Shown one piece after another: positions 44,632-53,169 of a stretch of 64,000 nucleotides of DNA. Below the pieces are notes generated by a model. The model did not search any database. It saw only the letters and a program-made list of their open reading frames with translations, and was not told the DNA's origin. Both the position numbers and the translations under genes were made by a program. Source of the stretch: Sandaracinobacteroides saxicola (GTDB taxonomy: Bacteria > Pseudomonadota > Alphaproteobacteria > Sphingomonadales > Sphingomonadaceae). The DNA is taken from contig NZ_CP059851.1 of NCBI RefSeq assembly GCF_014117445.1, positions 1,054,001 through 1,118,000 on the forward strand, written 5' to 3'. The first letter of the stretch is position 1. Each line of letters begins with the position of its first letter.

Positions 44632-45410
44632 GCCCGCGCGGCTTTCAACGCCGCGAGCGCGGGGATGATGTTGGGGCCGCCGCATTGCAGCAGGCGGCTG
44701 GGGAACGGCGCGCGGGGGAGGGAGCGCAGGACGGGGTGGTTCAGGCGGCGGTCGGCGGTGGTGGGGTCGGTGAGGAGCAGGGGGGGCGGGGCGGTGGCGA
44801 TGGCTTCGAGCGTGGGGACATCCCAGGGTTTCGTGGTGAGGCGGCGGGCGGCGTTGCGGAAGCCGGCAAGGGTGAGCAGCTCGTCCGCCAGCGTGCCGGG
44901 GCCGGGGGTGAGGCCGCCGGATTGCAGGATCAGGGCGTCGGCATGGCGGGTGGCGCGGGTGGCGCGGCTTTGCGCGATGGCGGCGTCGATGCGGGCGTTG
45001 AGGGCCGCGCCACGATCCGCGTGGCCGGTCAGGCGGGAGACCTCGATGATCTGTGTTTTGCTGGCGGCGATGCTGTCGGGAACGGGGAGTTTGACGAGGC
45101 GGATGTTGAGGCGTTGCAGTGCAGAGATGGTCTGGGGTGCCACATGCGGCCCGGCGAGCACGAGGGTGGGGCGGCGGGCGATGACCTCTTCGGCGGTGCC
45201 GCTGGTGATGGGGAAACGGTTGGCCCAGGCGAGGGGGACGGAGGTGGCGCGGGGGTCCTGCGAATAGTGGCTGATGGCGGAAAGCTGGGCCGGGTCGGCG
45301 ACGTGCATCAGGATGGCATCGAGGCAGGGGTTGATGGAGACGATGCGCTGGGGTGCCGCAGCCAGGGGGCCGCAGCACAGCAGGAGTGCAGGTATGAAAT
45401 ACCGTTTCAC
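44628..45410 (-). CDS. btuF: Cobalamin-binding periplasmic protein (BtuF-like)
   Basis: 260-residue helical-backbone metal-receptor protein. The signal peptide (MKRYFIPALLLCCGPLAAA, reading the GTG start as Met) is followed by PQRIVSINPCLDAILM, the start of the BtuF fold, then HYSQDPRA and PTLVLAGPHV. These are typical of BtuF/TroA-like binding proteins. The start at 45410 overlaps the btuB stop by four bases. It would deliver cobalamin from the periplasm to BtuCD. Confidence 0.85.
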   Translation of the reverse strand: MKRYFIPALLLCCGPLAAAPQRIVSINPCLDAILMHVADPAQLSAISHYSQDPRATSVPLAWANRFPITSGTAEEVIARRPTLVLAGPHVAPQTISALQRLNIRLVKLPVPDSIAASKTQIIEVSRLTGHADRGAALNARIDAAIAQSRATRATRHADALILQSGGLTPGPGTLADELLTLAGFRNAARRLTTKPWDVPTLEAIATAPPPLLLTDPTTADRRLNHPVLRSLPRAPFPSRLLQCGGPNIIPALAALKAARA

Positions 45411-47308
45411 AGGCGGAGCCTGATGCCGGCATAGGCGGCCCGCCCGGGGGTGCCATATTGGAAGGCGGTCTCGTAGCGTTCGTTGAACAGGTTCTCGATA
45501 CGGGCGAAGAGGGCGAACTGGTCGGTCAGCGGCAGGCTGGCGCGAAGGTCGACGAGGGTGTAGCCTTCGAGGCGACGGCTGTTCGACGCATTGTCAAAGC
45601 TGGACCCGACATGGGCGAGGGTGAGGCCGGTGTCGAGACCGAAGGGCCAGCGATAGTCGAGCGATGCGCTGGCGCTGTGGCGGGCGCGGCGGGGCAGGAT
45701 GAGGCCGGAGTCACGGTTGCGGGCGTTGACTAGGCTGTAGCCGGCGGACAGCCGCAGCGCCGGCGTGGGCGTGGCGTTCAGCGCCAGTTCGAGGCCGGTG
45801 GCGCGGGAGCGGCGGATATTGTCGTAGGTGCCGAAGGGGCGGTTGAGGCAGATCGGCGAGGGGTTGGCGAAGCAGCCGATGAAATCGATCTGATTCTTCG
45901 TGTCGCGCTGGAAGGCGGTGGCCGACAGGGTCAGCGTGCGGTCGATCAGGCTCTGCGTGATGCCGGCGTCGAAACTGCGGGCGGTTTCGGGTTGCAGCCG
46001 GACGTTGCCGAAATCGCTGAACAGTTGGAACAGGCTGGGGGCCTTGAAGCCTTCGCCATAGCTGGCGCGCAGGATGGTGGCACCGTCGTTCAGGCTGAGG
46101 GCGCCGTTGGCGGCAACGCTGGTGTTGCCGCCGAAGCGGTCGTGATCGTCGTGGCGCAGGCCGGCGTTCAGGGTGAGGCCGGGGAGCGGCGTGGCGCTGA
46201 GCTGGGCATAGATGCTGTCCAACCGGGCGCGGGCGGTGGCGGCGGGGCCGCCGAAGCTGCTGGTGCGAAGCCTGGAGGTTTCGCGCTCGACACCGAAATC
46301 GGCGCGCAGCGTGTCGGTGAGGGTGAAGCTGCCCTGATAGTCGAGGCGGATGTTGCGGCCGAGGCCATCGAAGGTCGTAAAGCCGTTGCCGTCGTCGGTG
46401 AGGCGCTTGGTGCTGGTGAGGGCGTAGCCGAGGCGGTTTTGCAGCCGGCCGTCGAACAGCGCGGCATTGACGCCGGCGTACAGGACGGTTTCGCGGGTGC
46501 GGGTCTGGTCGAGCGTATCGGCGAGCGTGAAGTCGGGCGGCGGGAAACCGTCCTGCCGGGTGCGGCTGTTGGCGTGCCAGCCGCGCAGGTCGAGCGAGAT
46601 GGCGTCGCCGAGGGCGAGGTTGAGACGGCCGTTTGTCGTCCAGGTCCGGAAGCCATCGCGCTCCTTGCCTCCGCGGGCTTCGCTGAAGGCGGAGATGCCG
46701 TCCGTGGTGAACCAGCCGCCGCCGAGGCTGGCGGAAAGGGGCCCGGCCTTGCCGGAGACATTGCCGGAGAGGCGGCCGGTGTCGCGCCAGCCGGCTTCGG
46801 CCTCGGCATCGAGGCGGGGCGTTTCGGTGGGGGCGCGGGTGATGAAGTTGATGACGCCGCCGATCGCTTGGCTGCCCCAGAGCACCGACTGCGAGCCGCG
46901 AACCACCTCGATGCGGTCAAGGTTGGTGGTGGTGAGGTTGCCGAAGTTGAAGCCGCCGCCGGGCGCGGCGGGGTCGTTCAATTTGATGCCGTCGATGAGG
47001 GCAACGGTCTGGTCGCTTTCGGCGCCGCGGATGGTGACGGTGGCGACGCCGCCGGGACCGCCGGTGCGGGAGAAGCGGACGCTGGGGACGTCGCGCAGCA
47101 GGTCGACGACGGCGGGGGTCTGGCGAGTTTCGAGGGTGGCGCGGTCGATGACGCTGACCGACTGGCCGATGCGCTGGATGGGTGTTTCAGCGCGGGTGGC
47201 GGTGACAACAATGCTTTGGGCGATGGTGCCGCTGTCGGTCTCGGCGAGCGCCGGGGTTGTCAGCAGGGTGGCCAGCAGGGCGGCGGGGAGCAGGATGTTT
47301 TTCGGCAT
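45407..47308 (-). CDS. btuB: TonB-dependent vitamin B12 receptor
   Basis: 633-residue outer-membrane receptor. Signal peptide about 1-22, TonB box region in TIAQSIVVTATRAETPI, plug domain with VVDLLRDVPSVRFSRTGGPG, DGIKLNDPAAPGG and VLWGSQAIGGVINF, then a 22-strand barrel closing in AYAGIRLRL with the terminal aromatic/Leu pattern. The short length and plug match BtuB rather than siderophore receptors. The cobalamin riboswitch in its leader makes B12 the substrate with good confidence. I chose ATG 47308 (MPKNILLP) because GGGAAG lies just upstream; earlier in-frame starts lie within the leader. Confidence 0.93.
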   Translation of the reverse strand: MPKNILLPAALLATLLTTPALAETDSGTIAQSIVVTATRAETPIQRIGQSVSVIDRATLETRQTPAVVDLLRDVPSVRFSRTGGPGGVATVTIRGAESDQTVALIDGIKLNDPAAPGGGFNFGNLTTTNLDRIEVVRGSQSVLWGSQAIGGVINFITRAPTETPRLDAEAEAGWRDTGRLSGNVSGKAGPLSASLGGGWFTTDGISAFSEARGGKERDGFRTWTTNGRLNLALGDAISLDLRGWHANSRTRQDGFPPPDFTLADTLDQTRTRETVLYAGVNAALFDGRLQNRLGYALTSTKRLTDDGNGFTTFDGLGRNIRLDYQGSFTLTDTLRADFGVERETSRLRTSSFGGPAATARARLDSIYAQLSATPLPGLTLNAGLRHDDHDRFGGNTSVAANGALSLNDGATILRASYGEGFKAPSLFQLFSDFGNVRLQPETARSFDAGITQSLIDRTLTLSATAFQRDTKNQIDFIGCFANPSPICLNRPFGTYDNIRRSRATGLELALNATPTPALRLSAGYSLVNARNRDSGLILPRRARHSASASLDYRWPFGLDTGLTLAHVGSSFDNASNSRRLEGYTLVDLRASLPLTDQFALFARIENLFNERYETAFQYGTPGRAAYAGIRLRL

Positions 47309-47446
47309 GAGTCTTCCCTTCGTGTCCAAAGGGGTCATGCGAGCTGGCGGGATTGCCATTCGTCACGACCCGGTCGTCACGAAAGGCGAGCAGCCCTGTG
47401 GGGCTGGCCCTCGTTACGCGCGGCACACCCCGACCGTGCGAGCAAC

Positions 47447-47627
47447 GACAGCGCCGGGCAGGTCTCCTGGCTCGCGGGTCATCACGGGTGCGCCGCCTTC
47501 CCAGGCCGAGGCCCAGTGGCAATTGGCGCGCCCATTCGCCGCTCACAGTTGCGGGGACAGCGCCGGTCTCGAATGGAATTCGTTCCGGCTTCCCTTTTGA
47601 TCCCCTCGCGGGGAACCTGGCGCTGCC
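47447..47627 (-). promoter_or_regulatory. Cobalamin riboswitch
   Basis: The minus strand contains the B12 box GAGCCAGGAGACCTGCC (47457-47473). Upstream are the conserved blocks GCCACTG and GGGAAGGCG, and the CCCGCAACTGTGAGCGGCGA segment. A closing P1 helix pairs CAGCGCC (near 47619-47625) with GGCGCTG (47449-47455). It begins within ten bases of the HDAC-like gene stop. Downstream, before the btuB start, two hairpins could serve as the expression platform: CAGCCC/GGGCTG (47391-47406) and ACGAC/GTCGT (47365-47377). When coenzyme B12 binds, btuBFCD expression should fall. The rest of the 324-base leader shows no gene. Confidence 0.93.
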
Positions 47628-47632
47628 CTATG

Positions 47633-48526
47633 TTATCCCGGGGCGAGGATGCTGGCAAGCGTGCGGATGCTGGCGGCGTGGCGGGCGCCGAGCGCGGCGA
47701 CATCGTCGAGATAGCCGCCGCCCAATGTGCTGGCGAGCGGGATGCCGGCAGCCTTCGCGGCGGTCGCCACCAGCCGATCGCGGGCGGCGAGGCCCTCCTC
47801 GGTCAGCGCCAGCCGGCCGAGGCGGTCGGTGACGTGGGGGTCGACGCCGGCCTGGTAGAGGATGAGGTCGGGGCGCGGGGTGAGGAGGGGCGGCAGTTCG
47901 GCGGCGAGGGTGGCGACATAGGCATCGTCGCCGGTGCCGTCGGGGAGTGCCACGTCCCGGCTGGAGCGGGCCTTTCGCGCGGGGAAGTTGCGGGCGGCGT
48001 GCATCGAGAAGGTGGTAACGCGAGGGTTGCCGGCGAGGCAGATGGCGGTGCCATCGCCCTGGTGCACGTCGAGGTCGATGATGAGCAGGTGGCGGACGTC
48101 GGTCTCGGTGAGCAGTCGGGTGGCGGTGACGGCGAGGTCGTTGAAGACGCAGTAGCCGGCGCCCGTGTCGGGCAGGGCGTGGTGGCTGCCGCCGGCGGCG
48201 TTGGCGGCGAACCCCGTCTCGAGCGCGGTGAGCGCGGCGAGCCAGGTGCCGCCGACCGACAGTTGCGCGCGCAGGCTGACCGGCGGCGTGACGGGAAAGC
48301 CGATGCGGCGTTCGATGGCGGACGGCACGGCGGCGGCGAGGACGGCGGCGACATAGGCCGGGTCGTGCACGGCCTCCAGCCAGCGGCGGGGCATGGGTTC
48401 GGGGGTGAGGAGGCGGGGGGTGTCCGGCGCGAGGGCGTTGAAGGTGGCGGTATATTTGCTCATCGGGAAGCGGCTGTGGGCGGGGAGCGGCGGGCTGTAG
48501 CCGGGGTGCCAGACGAGCGGGAACAT
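47633..48526 (-). CDS. Histone deacetylase-like amidohydrolase (AcuC/class IV-like)
   Basis: 297-residue Zn-dependent deacetylase. Motifs: [39 protein letters not shown] (the paired His and the Cys/Asn-Asp loop), [12 protein letters not shown] (Zn-binding Asp and His) and [13 protein letters not shown]. Closest to the short bacterial class IV-like group that includes acetoin-utilisation and HDAH-like enzymes; the substrate could be acetyl-lysine, acetylpolyamine or another acetylated amine. Since aguAB downstream make putrescine, acetylpolyamines are one idea, but the genes are separated by btuBFCD. ATG 48526 gives the conserved start; ATG 48565 is in frame. Confidence 0.85.
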   Translation of the reverse strand: MFPLVWHPGYSPPLPAHSRFPMSKYTATFNALAPDTPRLLTPEPMPRRWLEAVHDPAYVAAVLAAAVPSAIERRIGFPVTPPVSLRAQLSVGGTWLAALTALETGFAANAAGGSHHALPDTGAGYCVFNDLAVTATRLLTETDVRHLLIIDLDVHQGDGTAICLAGNPRVTTFSMHAARNFPARKARSSRDVALPDGTGDDAYVATLAAELPPLLTPRPDLILYQAGVDPHVTDRLGRLALTEEGLAARDRLVATAAKAAGIPLASTLGGGYLDDVAALGARHAASIRTLASILAPG

Positions 48527-48573
48527 GCGGCCGATGTAGGCGAGTCGCGGCGGAAATGCCCCCATCTTTCCGC

Positions 48574-48602
48574 TTGGCAGCGGCGGGGGGTGGGGGTATA
48601 GG
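48574..48602 (+). promoter_or_regulatory. Predicted promoter of tRNA-Asn
   Basis: TTGGCA at 48574-48579 and TATAGG at 48597-48602 are 17 bases apart, with transcription expected near 48609, about 12 bases before the tRNA. Strong match for a stable-RNA promoter in this genome. It lies upstream of the divergent HDAC-like gene. Confidence 0.65.
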
Positions 48603-48620
48603 CGCGCCTTCTTGCCGCGT

Positions 48621-48695
48621 TCCTCGATAGCTCAGCGGTAGAGCATCCGACTGTTAATCGGACGGTCGTAGGTTCGAATCCTACTCGAGGAGCCA
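48621..48695 (+). tRNA. tRNA-Asn (anticodon GTT)
   Basis: 75 bases with encoded CCA. Acceptor TCCTCGA pairs with TCGAGGA; D-arm AGCTCAGCGGTAGAGC; anticodon loop CTGTTAA with anticodon GTT; T-arm GTAGGTTCGAATCCTAC. All stems are intact. The tRNA gene is followed by a tandem repeat with no integrase or attachment-site-type duplication of the tRNA end. Confidence 0.97.
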
Positions 48696-48704
48696 TTATT
48701 CTTG

Positions 48705-48843
48705 CCGGCTGCGCCGGAGAAGGCGGCGGACTCCCGCCGGCGCGCGGTCGCGCTTGCGGCCTTCGGAAATTCTTTGTTGACCGGCTGACGCCGGAGAAGG
48801 CGGCGCACTCGCGCCGGCGCGCGGTCGCGCTTGCGGCCTTCGG
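48705..48843. repeat. Tandem duplication of a 62-63-bp GC-rich unit
   Basis: Unit 1 is 48705-48766 and unit 2 is 48781-48843, with a 76-base period and a 14-base spacer of ordinary composition. They differ by two substitutions and one inserted base. Each starts CCGGCTG and ends GCGGCCTTCGG. The unit has no hairpin I can see beyond short CCGGC/GCCGG pairs. It sits between tRNA-Asn and the TetR gene end. Function unknown. Confidence 0.8.
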
Positions 48844-48872
48844 CCGTTGGCGCATGTGCCCGATGAGTGGGT

Positions 48873-49373
48873 CTAATCCGGGGCCAGGCCGACGCCTTTC
48901 AGGAGGATGCTGCCTTCGAGAATTGTCAGCAGTTTCAGCGCGTCCGTATCGGGATCGGGGCTGTCGAGCTGGGCGCGGCCCCAGGCGAGGAAGCCGTGGG
49001 CGATGGGGGTGGCAAGCGGGCGGAGCAGCGGGTCGCCGCGGGCGGCGAGCGCGGCGATTTCCAGCCAGAGCTGCATGTAGGGCCAGGCGGCGTCGGACAG
49101 CAGCACGGTGCGCAGGCGCGGCAGCAGCAGGTCGAAGGGCAGCGGCTGGGGGCCGGCCTGGGCGGCGAGCAGCGCGGTCATGCGGGTGGCGACCACGGTG
49201 AGGGCGGCGCCGAGGGCATCGGCCTTGTCGGTGAAATAATAGAGCAGCATGCGGTCGGACAGGCCGGCGGCGGCGGCCAGCGGCCGCAGGCTGGCGGCGC
49301 CGAGGCCCTGGGCGAGGAGATGATCGGCGAGCGCGTTGGCGAGGACGGCCCGGCGGTCATCATTCTTGCTCAT
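48873..49373 (-). CDS. TetR-family transcriptional regulator
   Basis: 166-residue regulator. The N-terminal helix-turn-helix region reads LGAASLRPLAAAAGLSDRML with LYYFTDKADAL (the conserved YYHF-type end), typical of TetR. The remainder is a helical ligand-binding domain of the short kind, ending ILEGSILLKGVGLAPD. I chose ATG 49373. It is divergent from a small lipoprotein gene (107 bases apart) and has no adjacent efflux or metabolic target on its own strand, so its regulon is unclear. Confidence 0.82.
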   Translation of the reverse strand: MSKNDDRRAVLANALADHLLAQGLGAASLRPLAAAAGLSDRMLLYYFTDKADALGAALTVVATRMTALLAAQAGPQPLPFDLLLPRLRTVLLSDAAWPYMQLWLEIAALAARGDPLLRPLATPIAHGFLAWGRAQLDSPDPDTDALKLLTILEGSILLKGVGLAPD

Positions 49374-49480
49374 CGGGGGGCCTTTCGGGCGGGAGATTTG
49401 CACAGCCGGCGGCGGCGGGGAAGGGGCGGGCTTGGGCGGCGGCGGCAGCTGGGCTATGCCGGCGCGGCAGGAGAGATGCG

Positions 49481-49744
49481 ATGCTGTGGCGTGTGGCGGT
49501 GGGTTTGCTGTTGTTGGGGGCGCTGAGCGGGTGCGTGGTGCGGACGGCGGCGAAGGTGGTGACCTTGCCGGTGAAGGTAGTGGCCGCGGGCGTGGATGCG
49601 GTGACGACGAGCCAGTCCGAGGCGGACGAGAAGCGTGGCCGGGAGCTGCGCGAGGCGGAGGAGCGCGCCGAGAAGGAGCGCCGGAAGGCGGAGAAGGCGC
49701 AGCGCAAGGCGGAGCGCGAGGCGGCGCGGAACGGGCCGTCCTGA
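49481..49744 (+). CDS. Small lipoprotein with coiled-coil tail
   Basis: 87 residues. Signal peptide with lipobox LSGC (Cys about 17), so probably a lipoprotein. It continues VRTAAKVVTLPVKVVAAGVD and ends in a highly charged Glu/Arg/Lys helix (about 48-82). Proteins with this layout (short lipoprotein, TLPVK motif, charged tail) recur in sphingomonad genomes without known function. It is followed after 40 bases by the ArsC/Spx-like gene and may be co-transcribed with it. Confidence 0.72.
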   Translation: MLWRVAVGLLLLGALSGCVVRTAAKVVTLPVKVVAAGVDAVTTSQSEADEKRGRELREAEERAEKERRKAEKAQRKAEREAARNGPS

Positions 49745-49784
49745 GGCCATTGACCGCGGCCGCCGGGGTGCGCATGGGGCGGCG

Positions 49785-50126
49785 ATGATCACGATGTATG
49801 GCATCCCGAATTGCGACACGGTGAAGAAGGCCCGGGCGGCGCTGGATGCGGCCGGCGTGCCCCATCGCTTTCATGACTATAGGAAGGCCGGCATCGATGC
49901 GGCACGGCTGCGGGGCTGGGTGGACGTGCTGGGCTGGGAGGCGGTGCTGAACCGGGCGGGGACGACGTTCAGGAAGCTGGACGCCGCCGCGCGCGAAGGG
50001 CTGGATGCGGATAGGGCCGTAGCGTTGATGCTGGCGCAGCCGTCGATGATCAAGCGGCCGATCGTGGAGGCGGGCGGGCGGCTGATTCTGGGCTATCGGC
50101 CGGGCGTTTATGAGGGGCTGGCATGA
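49785..50126 (+). CDS. ArsC/Spx-family reductase-like protein (YffB type)
   Basis: 113 residues of thioredoxin-like fold. The N-terminal ITMYGIPNCDTVKKARAAL has a single Cys in the CxxS/C position (NCDTVKK, the variant typical of YffB), and SMIKRPIVEAGGRLILGY is the arsenate-reductase-family C-terminal signature. YffB-like members are not shown to reduce arsenate, so an arsenic role should not be assumed. ATG 49785 is chosen; its stop overlaps the Rid gene start (ATGA). Confidence 0.87.
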   Translation: MITMYGIPNCDTVKKARAALDAAGVPHRFHDYRKAGIDAARLRGWVDVLGWEAVLNRAGTTFRKLDAAAREGLDADRAVALMLAQPSMIKRPIVEAGGRLILGYRPGVYEGLA

Positions 50127-50488
50127 GGCGGCTGATATCCTCCGGCAATCCGCTGGAGGCGGCGGTCGGCTATAGCCGGGCGGTGGTGCAGGGCGACTGG
50201 TGTTTCGTGGCCGGCACCACGGGCCGCGATCCGGCGACGGGCGTGGTGCCGGGCGATGCGGCGGCGCAGGCGCGCGTGGCGCTGGGCATCATCGGCCGGG
50301 CGCTGGACGACGGCGGGTTCGGACTCGGCGACGTCGTGCGGCTGACGGTCTATGTGACGGACGTGGCGTTCGTGGACGCGGTGGGCGCGGTGCTGGGCGA
50401 AAGCTTTGGTGCCATCCGGCCGGCGGCGACGATGGTGGTGGTGGCGGCGCTGTGGGTGGAGATCGAGGCGACGGCGTATCGCGGTTGA
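50123..50488 (+). CDS. Rid family (YjgF/YER057c/UK114) protein
   Basis: 121-residue trimer-forming protein. It has an N-terminal RRLISSGNPLE-type start, VGYSRAVVQGDWCFVAGTTG, the central Arg in LGDVVRLTVYVTD and a closing PAATMVVVAALWVEIEA with a Glu. The pattern matches the Rid superfamily, which hydrolyses reactive enamine/imine intermediates. The Arg that binds the substrate carboxylate in RidA cannot be assigned with certainty, so the exact subgroup is open. Coupled to the ArsC-like gene upstream. Confidence 0.87.
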   Translation: MRRLISSGNPLEAAVGYSRAVVQGDWCFVAGTTGRDPATGVVPGDAAAQARVALGIIGRALDDGGFGLGDVVRLTVYVTDVAFVDAVGAVLGESFGAIRPAATMVVVAALWVEIEATAYRG

Positions 50489-50519
50489 CCGTCCGCGCGG
50501 GCTGTCGCACATCCAAGGC

Positions 50520-51485
50520 ATGACTCCCGAGCTTGTCGCCCTGATGGCCGGACAGCGCGCCTATTATGCCGCGCGCGCCCCGACCTATGACGATTGGTGG
50601 CAGCGCAATGGCATTTATGACGAGGGGGATGGACGCAACGCGGCCTGGACTGCGGATGTCGAGGCGCTGCAAGCCTGGCTCGGATCGCAGGGCCGTCTGG
50701 GACGGTGCATCGAATTGGCCGGGGGCACGGGGCTGTGGACGACGAGGCTGGGACGGCAAGCGGATGAATTGCTGGTGGTCGATGCCTCGCGGGAAGTCCT
50801 GACGCTGAACCGGGCCCGTGGCCATCCACCGCATGTTCGTTTCCGTCAGGCCGACATCTTCGCCCTTGAACCATTGCAGCAGTTCGACACGGTGTTTTTC
50901 GGTTTCTGGCTGAACCACGTGCCGAACAGCCTGCGGGCACGCTTCTGGGCGCTGGTGCGCGGTCTGCTGCGGCCGGGCGGGCGGGCGCTGTTCGTGGATT
51001 CGGCGGCAGCGAGCACGATCTGGCGGTTTGATGAAAGCATCGACCGGCAGGGCGATCGCATCCAGCAGCGCGAGTTGGACGGTGCTGTTTTTGGCGTCGT
51101 GAAGCAGCCGCTGGCGCCCGATGACGTGCGACAATGGCTTTGTGCGGAAGGCTGGTGGGCCGATGTGGCGCAGACGAACGAGTTTTTCATCCACGGCCGA
51201 TGCGAGCCGGCAGCGGTGGAGGTCGTTGCGCTGACGTGCACGTGCGACATTGCCCCTGTTCAGTTCGAAGGGCGCACGCGTGATGACCGCCCGCTCTACA
51301 TCCGCCAGCATGAGGGACCGGCAACCGTGTGCATTGGCCGACCCCGCGAGACGATGGCCGCCGCGGTGCAAGGCGATCCGCAGTTTCTGGTGCCGTTGCT
51401 GGCGCAGGATGATGCGCGGAATATGCTTGATGATATCGCGCGCTGGTGCGACCTGACGCTTCCTGATCACATCGCGGGGCTTTGA
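50520..51485 (+). CDS. Class I SAM-dependent methyltransferase with unusual C-terminal extension
   Basis: 321 residues. Residues 1-225 form a normal methyltransferase: [23 protein letters not shown] (SAM loop), [11 protein letters not shown] and [19 protein letters not shown]. From about residue 235 it continues for about 85 residues (a Cys-Thr-Cys-rich strand, then [10 protein letters not shown] and [12 protein letters not shown]) into a region I cannot match to the fold. Codon use and GC in the second half look less biased than in neighbours. This could be a fused domain or result from a frameshift or fusion event. ATG 50520 is preferred. Target unknown. Confidence 0.75.
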   Translation: MTPELVALMAGQRAYYAARAPTYDDWWQRNGIYDEGDGRNAAWTADVEALQAWLGSQGRLGRCIELAGGTGLWTTRLGRQADELLVVDASREVLTLNRARGHPPHVRFRQADIFALEPLQQFDTVFFGFWLNHVPNSLRARFWALVRGLLRPGGRALFVDSAAASTIWRFDESIDRQGDRIQQRELDGAVFGVVKQPLAPDDVRQWLCAEGWWADVAQTNEFFIHGRCEPAAVEVVALTCTCDIAPVQFEGRTRDDRPLYIRQHEGPATVCIGRPRETMAAAVQGDPQFLVPLLAQDDARNMLDDIARWCDLTLPDHIAGL

Positions 51486-51487
51486 CT

Positions 51488-52378
51488 GTGTCCACGACCT
51501 TCACGCTTGATACCGCGACGTCGCGCGCGCATCCGGTGCCGGAGCCCGTCCGGCGGTTGACGGTGCCGGCGATCCAGCGCCGGAAGGCGGGCGGGGTGAC
51601 GGCGGAGCCGGTGGTGATGCTAACGGCCTATACCGCGCGGATGGCGCAGCTGCTGGATCCGGTCTGTGACATGCTGTTGGTGGGGGATTCGCTGGGGCAG
51701 GTGATCTATGGCCTGGACACGACCGTCCGGGTGACGCTGGACATGATGTGCGCGCATGGCGCGGCGGTGGTGCGGGGGAGTTACAAGAGCGTGGTGGTGA
51801 TCGACATGCCGTTCGGCAGCTATGAGGCGAGCCCGGAGGCGGCATTCCTGAGCGCGGCGCGGGTGATGAAGGAGACGGGGGCGGCGGCGGTGAAGCTGGA
51901 GGGCGGGGAGGCGATGGCGCCGACGATCGCCTTTCTGGTGGCGCGGGGCATCCCGGTGGTGGGGCATGTGGGGCTGACGCCGCAGGCGGTGAACGCGCTG
52001 GGCGGCTATGGCGCGCGGGGGAAATCGGCGGCGGAAGCGGCAAAGATCGCGGCGGACGCGCGGGCGGTTTCGGATGCCGGGGCGTTCGCGATGGTGATCG
52101 AGGGGGTGATGGAGCCGCTGGCGCGGGATATTACCGGGCAGGTGTCGGCAGTGACGATCGGCATCGGGGCCTCGCCGGCGTGCGATGGCCAGGTGCTGGT
52201 GCTGGACGACATGCTGGGGATGTTCGAGCGGGTGCCGCGCTTTGTGCGGCGGTTCGATGATCTGGCGGGGCGGATCTCGGCGGCGGCGGAAAGCTATGCC
52301 GCCGCGGTGCGCGAGCGGAGCTTTCCCGCCGATGCCGAGCTGTATGGCGTTCAGCGGGCCGACAGCAAGCCTGCGTAA
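51488..52378 (+). CDS. panB: Ketopantoate hydroxymethyltransferase
   Basis: 296 residues. PanB transfers a one-carbon unit from methylene-tetrahydrofolate to 2-oxoisovalerate, the first committed pantothenate step. Motifs: [68 protein letters not shown] and [10 protein letters not shown]. It has an N-terminal tail of about 35 residues compared with E. coli. GTG 51488 is chosen; a TTG at 51482 overlapping the previous stop is in frame. Its partner panC lies at 16-17 kb. Confidence 0.95.
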   Translation: MSTTFTLDTATSRAHPVPEPVRRLTVPAIQRRKAGGVTAEPVVMLTAYTARMAQLLDPVCDMLLVGDSLGQVIYGLDTTVRVTLDMMCAHGAAVVRGSYKSVVVIDMPFGSYEASPEAAFLSAARVMKETGAAAVKLEGGEAMAPTIAFLVARGIPVVGHVGLTPQAVNALGGYGARGKSAAEAAKIAADARAVSDAGAFAMVIEGVMEPLARDITGQVSAVTIGIGASPACDGQVLVLDDMLGMFERVPRFVRRFDDLAGRISAAAESYAAAVRERSFPADAELYGVQRADSKPA

Positions 52379-52438
52379 GGCTGGCATTTGCAGGTTCGCG
52401 CGGCTAAGGCGGCGGGCTACACGGTTCAGGAACGAGAT

Positions 52439-53167
52439 TTGGCCAGCAAACCCCCCGCAAGCGACCCCCGCGACGATGCCTTCATCCGCGAGGTGGACGA
52501 GGAATATCGGCGCGACGAGGTGAACAAGCTGTTCGCGCGCTGGGGCCGGCCGGTGCTGCTGGCGCTGATCGTGGCACTGGCGGCCTTCGGTGGCTATCTG
52601 TTCTGGCGGTCGGAGCAGGCGAAGGCGCGGGCGGAAGCGGGTGAGGCCTATCTGGCAGCGCTGAACAAGCTGGACAGCGGCGGATCGACCGAGGCGGTTG
52701 CATCGCTGGCGGCGCTGTCGAAGAGCGATACGCCGGGATACCGGGCGCTGGCGCTGCTGGCGCAGGCGGCGGTGGCGGCGCGCGGCGGCGATGTGCCGAA
52801 GGCGCTGGGGCTGTATCGCGCGGTGGCGGACGATGCGACGCTGGATCCGCCTTTCCGCGACCTCGCGAAGGTGAAGGCAGTGCGGCTGGAGTTCGACAGC
52901 CTACCGCCGGCGCAGGTGGTGGCGCGGCTGAAACCCTATGTGCAGCCGGACAATCCCTGGTTCGCGGTGGCGGCGGAGATGACGGCGCTGGCGCATCTGA
53001 AGGCCGGGGAGGCGAAGCTGGCGGGGCCGCTGTTCCTGCAGGTGGCGGCGGACAGGATGGCGCCGCCCTCCGCGCGGGCGCGGGCGGAGCAGATGGCGGC
53101 GATGCTGGGGCAGGACACGACAAAGCTGTTGCCGGAATCGTCGTCGACCTCTGCGACGAAGGGCTGA
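52439..53167 (+). CDS. YfgM-like tetratricopeptide membrane protein
   Basis: 242 residues. A short N-terminal cytoplasmic region (DAFIREVDEEYRRDEV) precedes one membrane helix (about 38-55) and a helical TPR-like periplasmic domain to the end. It matches the TPR_21/YfgM-type proteins encoded just upstream of bamB and der in many proteobacteria; YfgM works with the Sec translocon and periplasmic chaperones. The start is TTG 52439 because AGGA (52428-52431) lies seven bases before it; another in-frame TTG at 52388 has no such site and adds an implausible leader. Stop is two bases before bamB. Confidence 0.8.
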   Translation: MASKPPASDPRDDAFIREVDEEYRRDEVNKLFARWGRPVLLALIVALAAFGGYLFWRSEQAKARAEAGEAYLAALNKLDSGGSTEAVASLAALSKSDTPGYRALALLAQAAVAARGGDVPKALGLYRAVADDATLDPPFRDLAKVKAVRLEFDSLPPAQVVARLKPYVQPDNPWFAVAAEMTALAHLKAGEAKLAGPLFLQVAADRMAPPSARARAEQMAAMLGQDTTKLLPESSSTSATKG

Positions 53168-53169
53168 GG

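Noticed and set aside
45992-48601. An 869-codon plus-strand frame across btuB, the riboswitch and the HDAC gene
   Set aside because: Gly/Ala/Glu-rich product with no family features; btuB, the aptamer and the deacetylase on the minus strand explain the DNA.
48621-48843. tRNA-Asn followed by repeats as an integrative-element attachment site
   Set aside because: No integrase, no duplicated tRNA 3' end, and the repeat unit does not include tRNA sequence.
49785-50126. Arsenate reductase
   Set aside because: The YffB-like subgroup of the ArsC/Spx family is not shown to reduce arsenate and no ars gene is adjacent.
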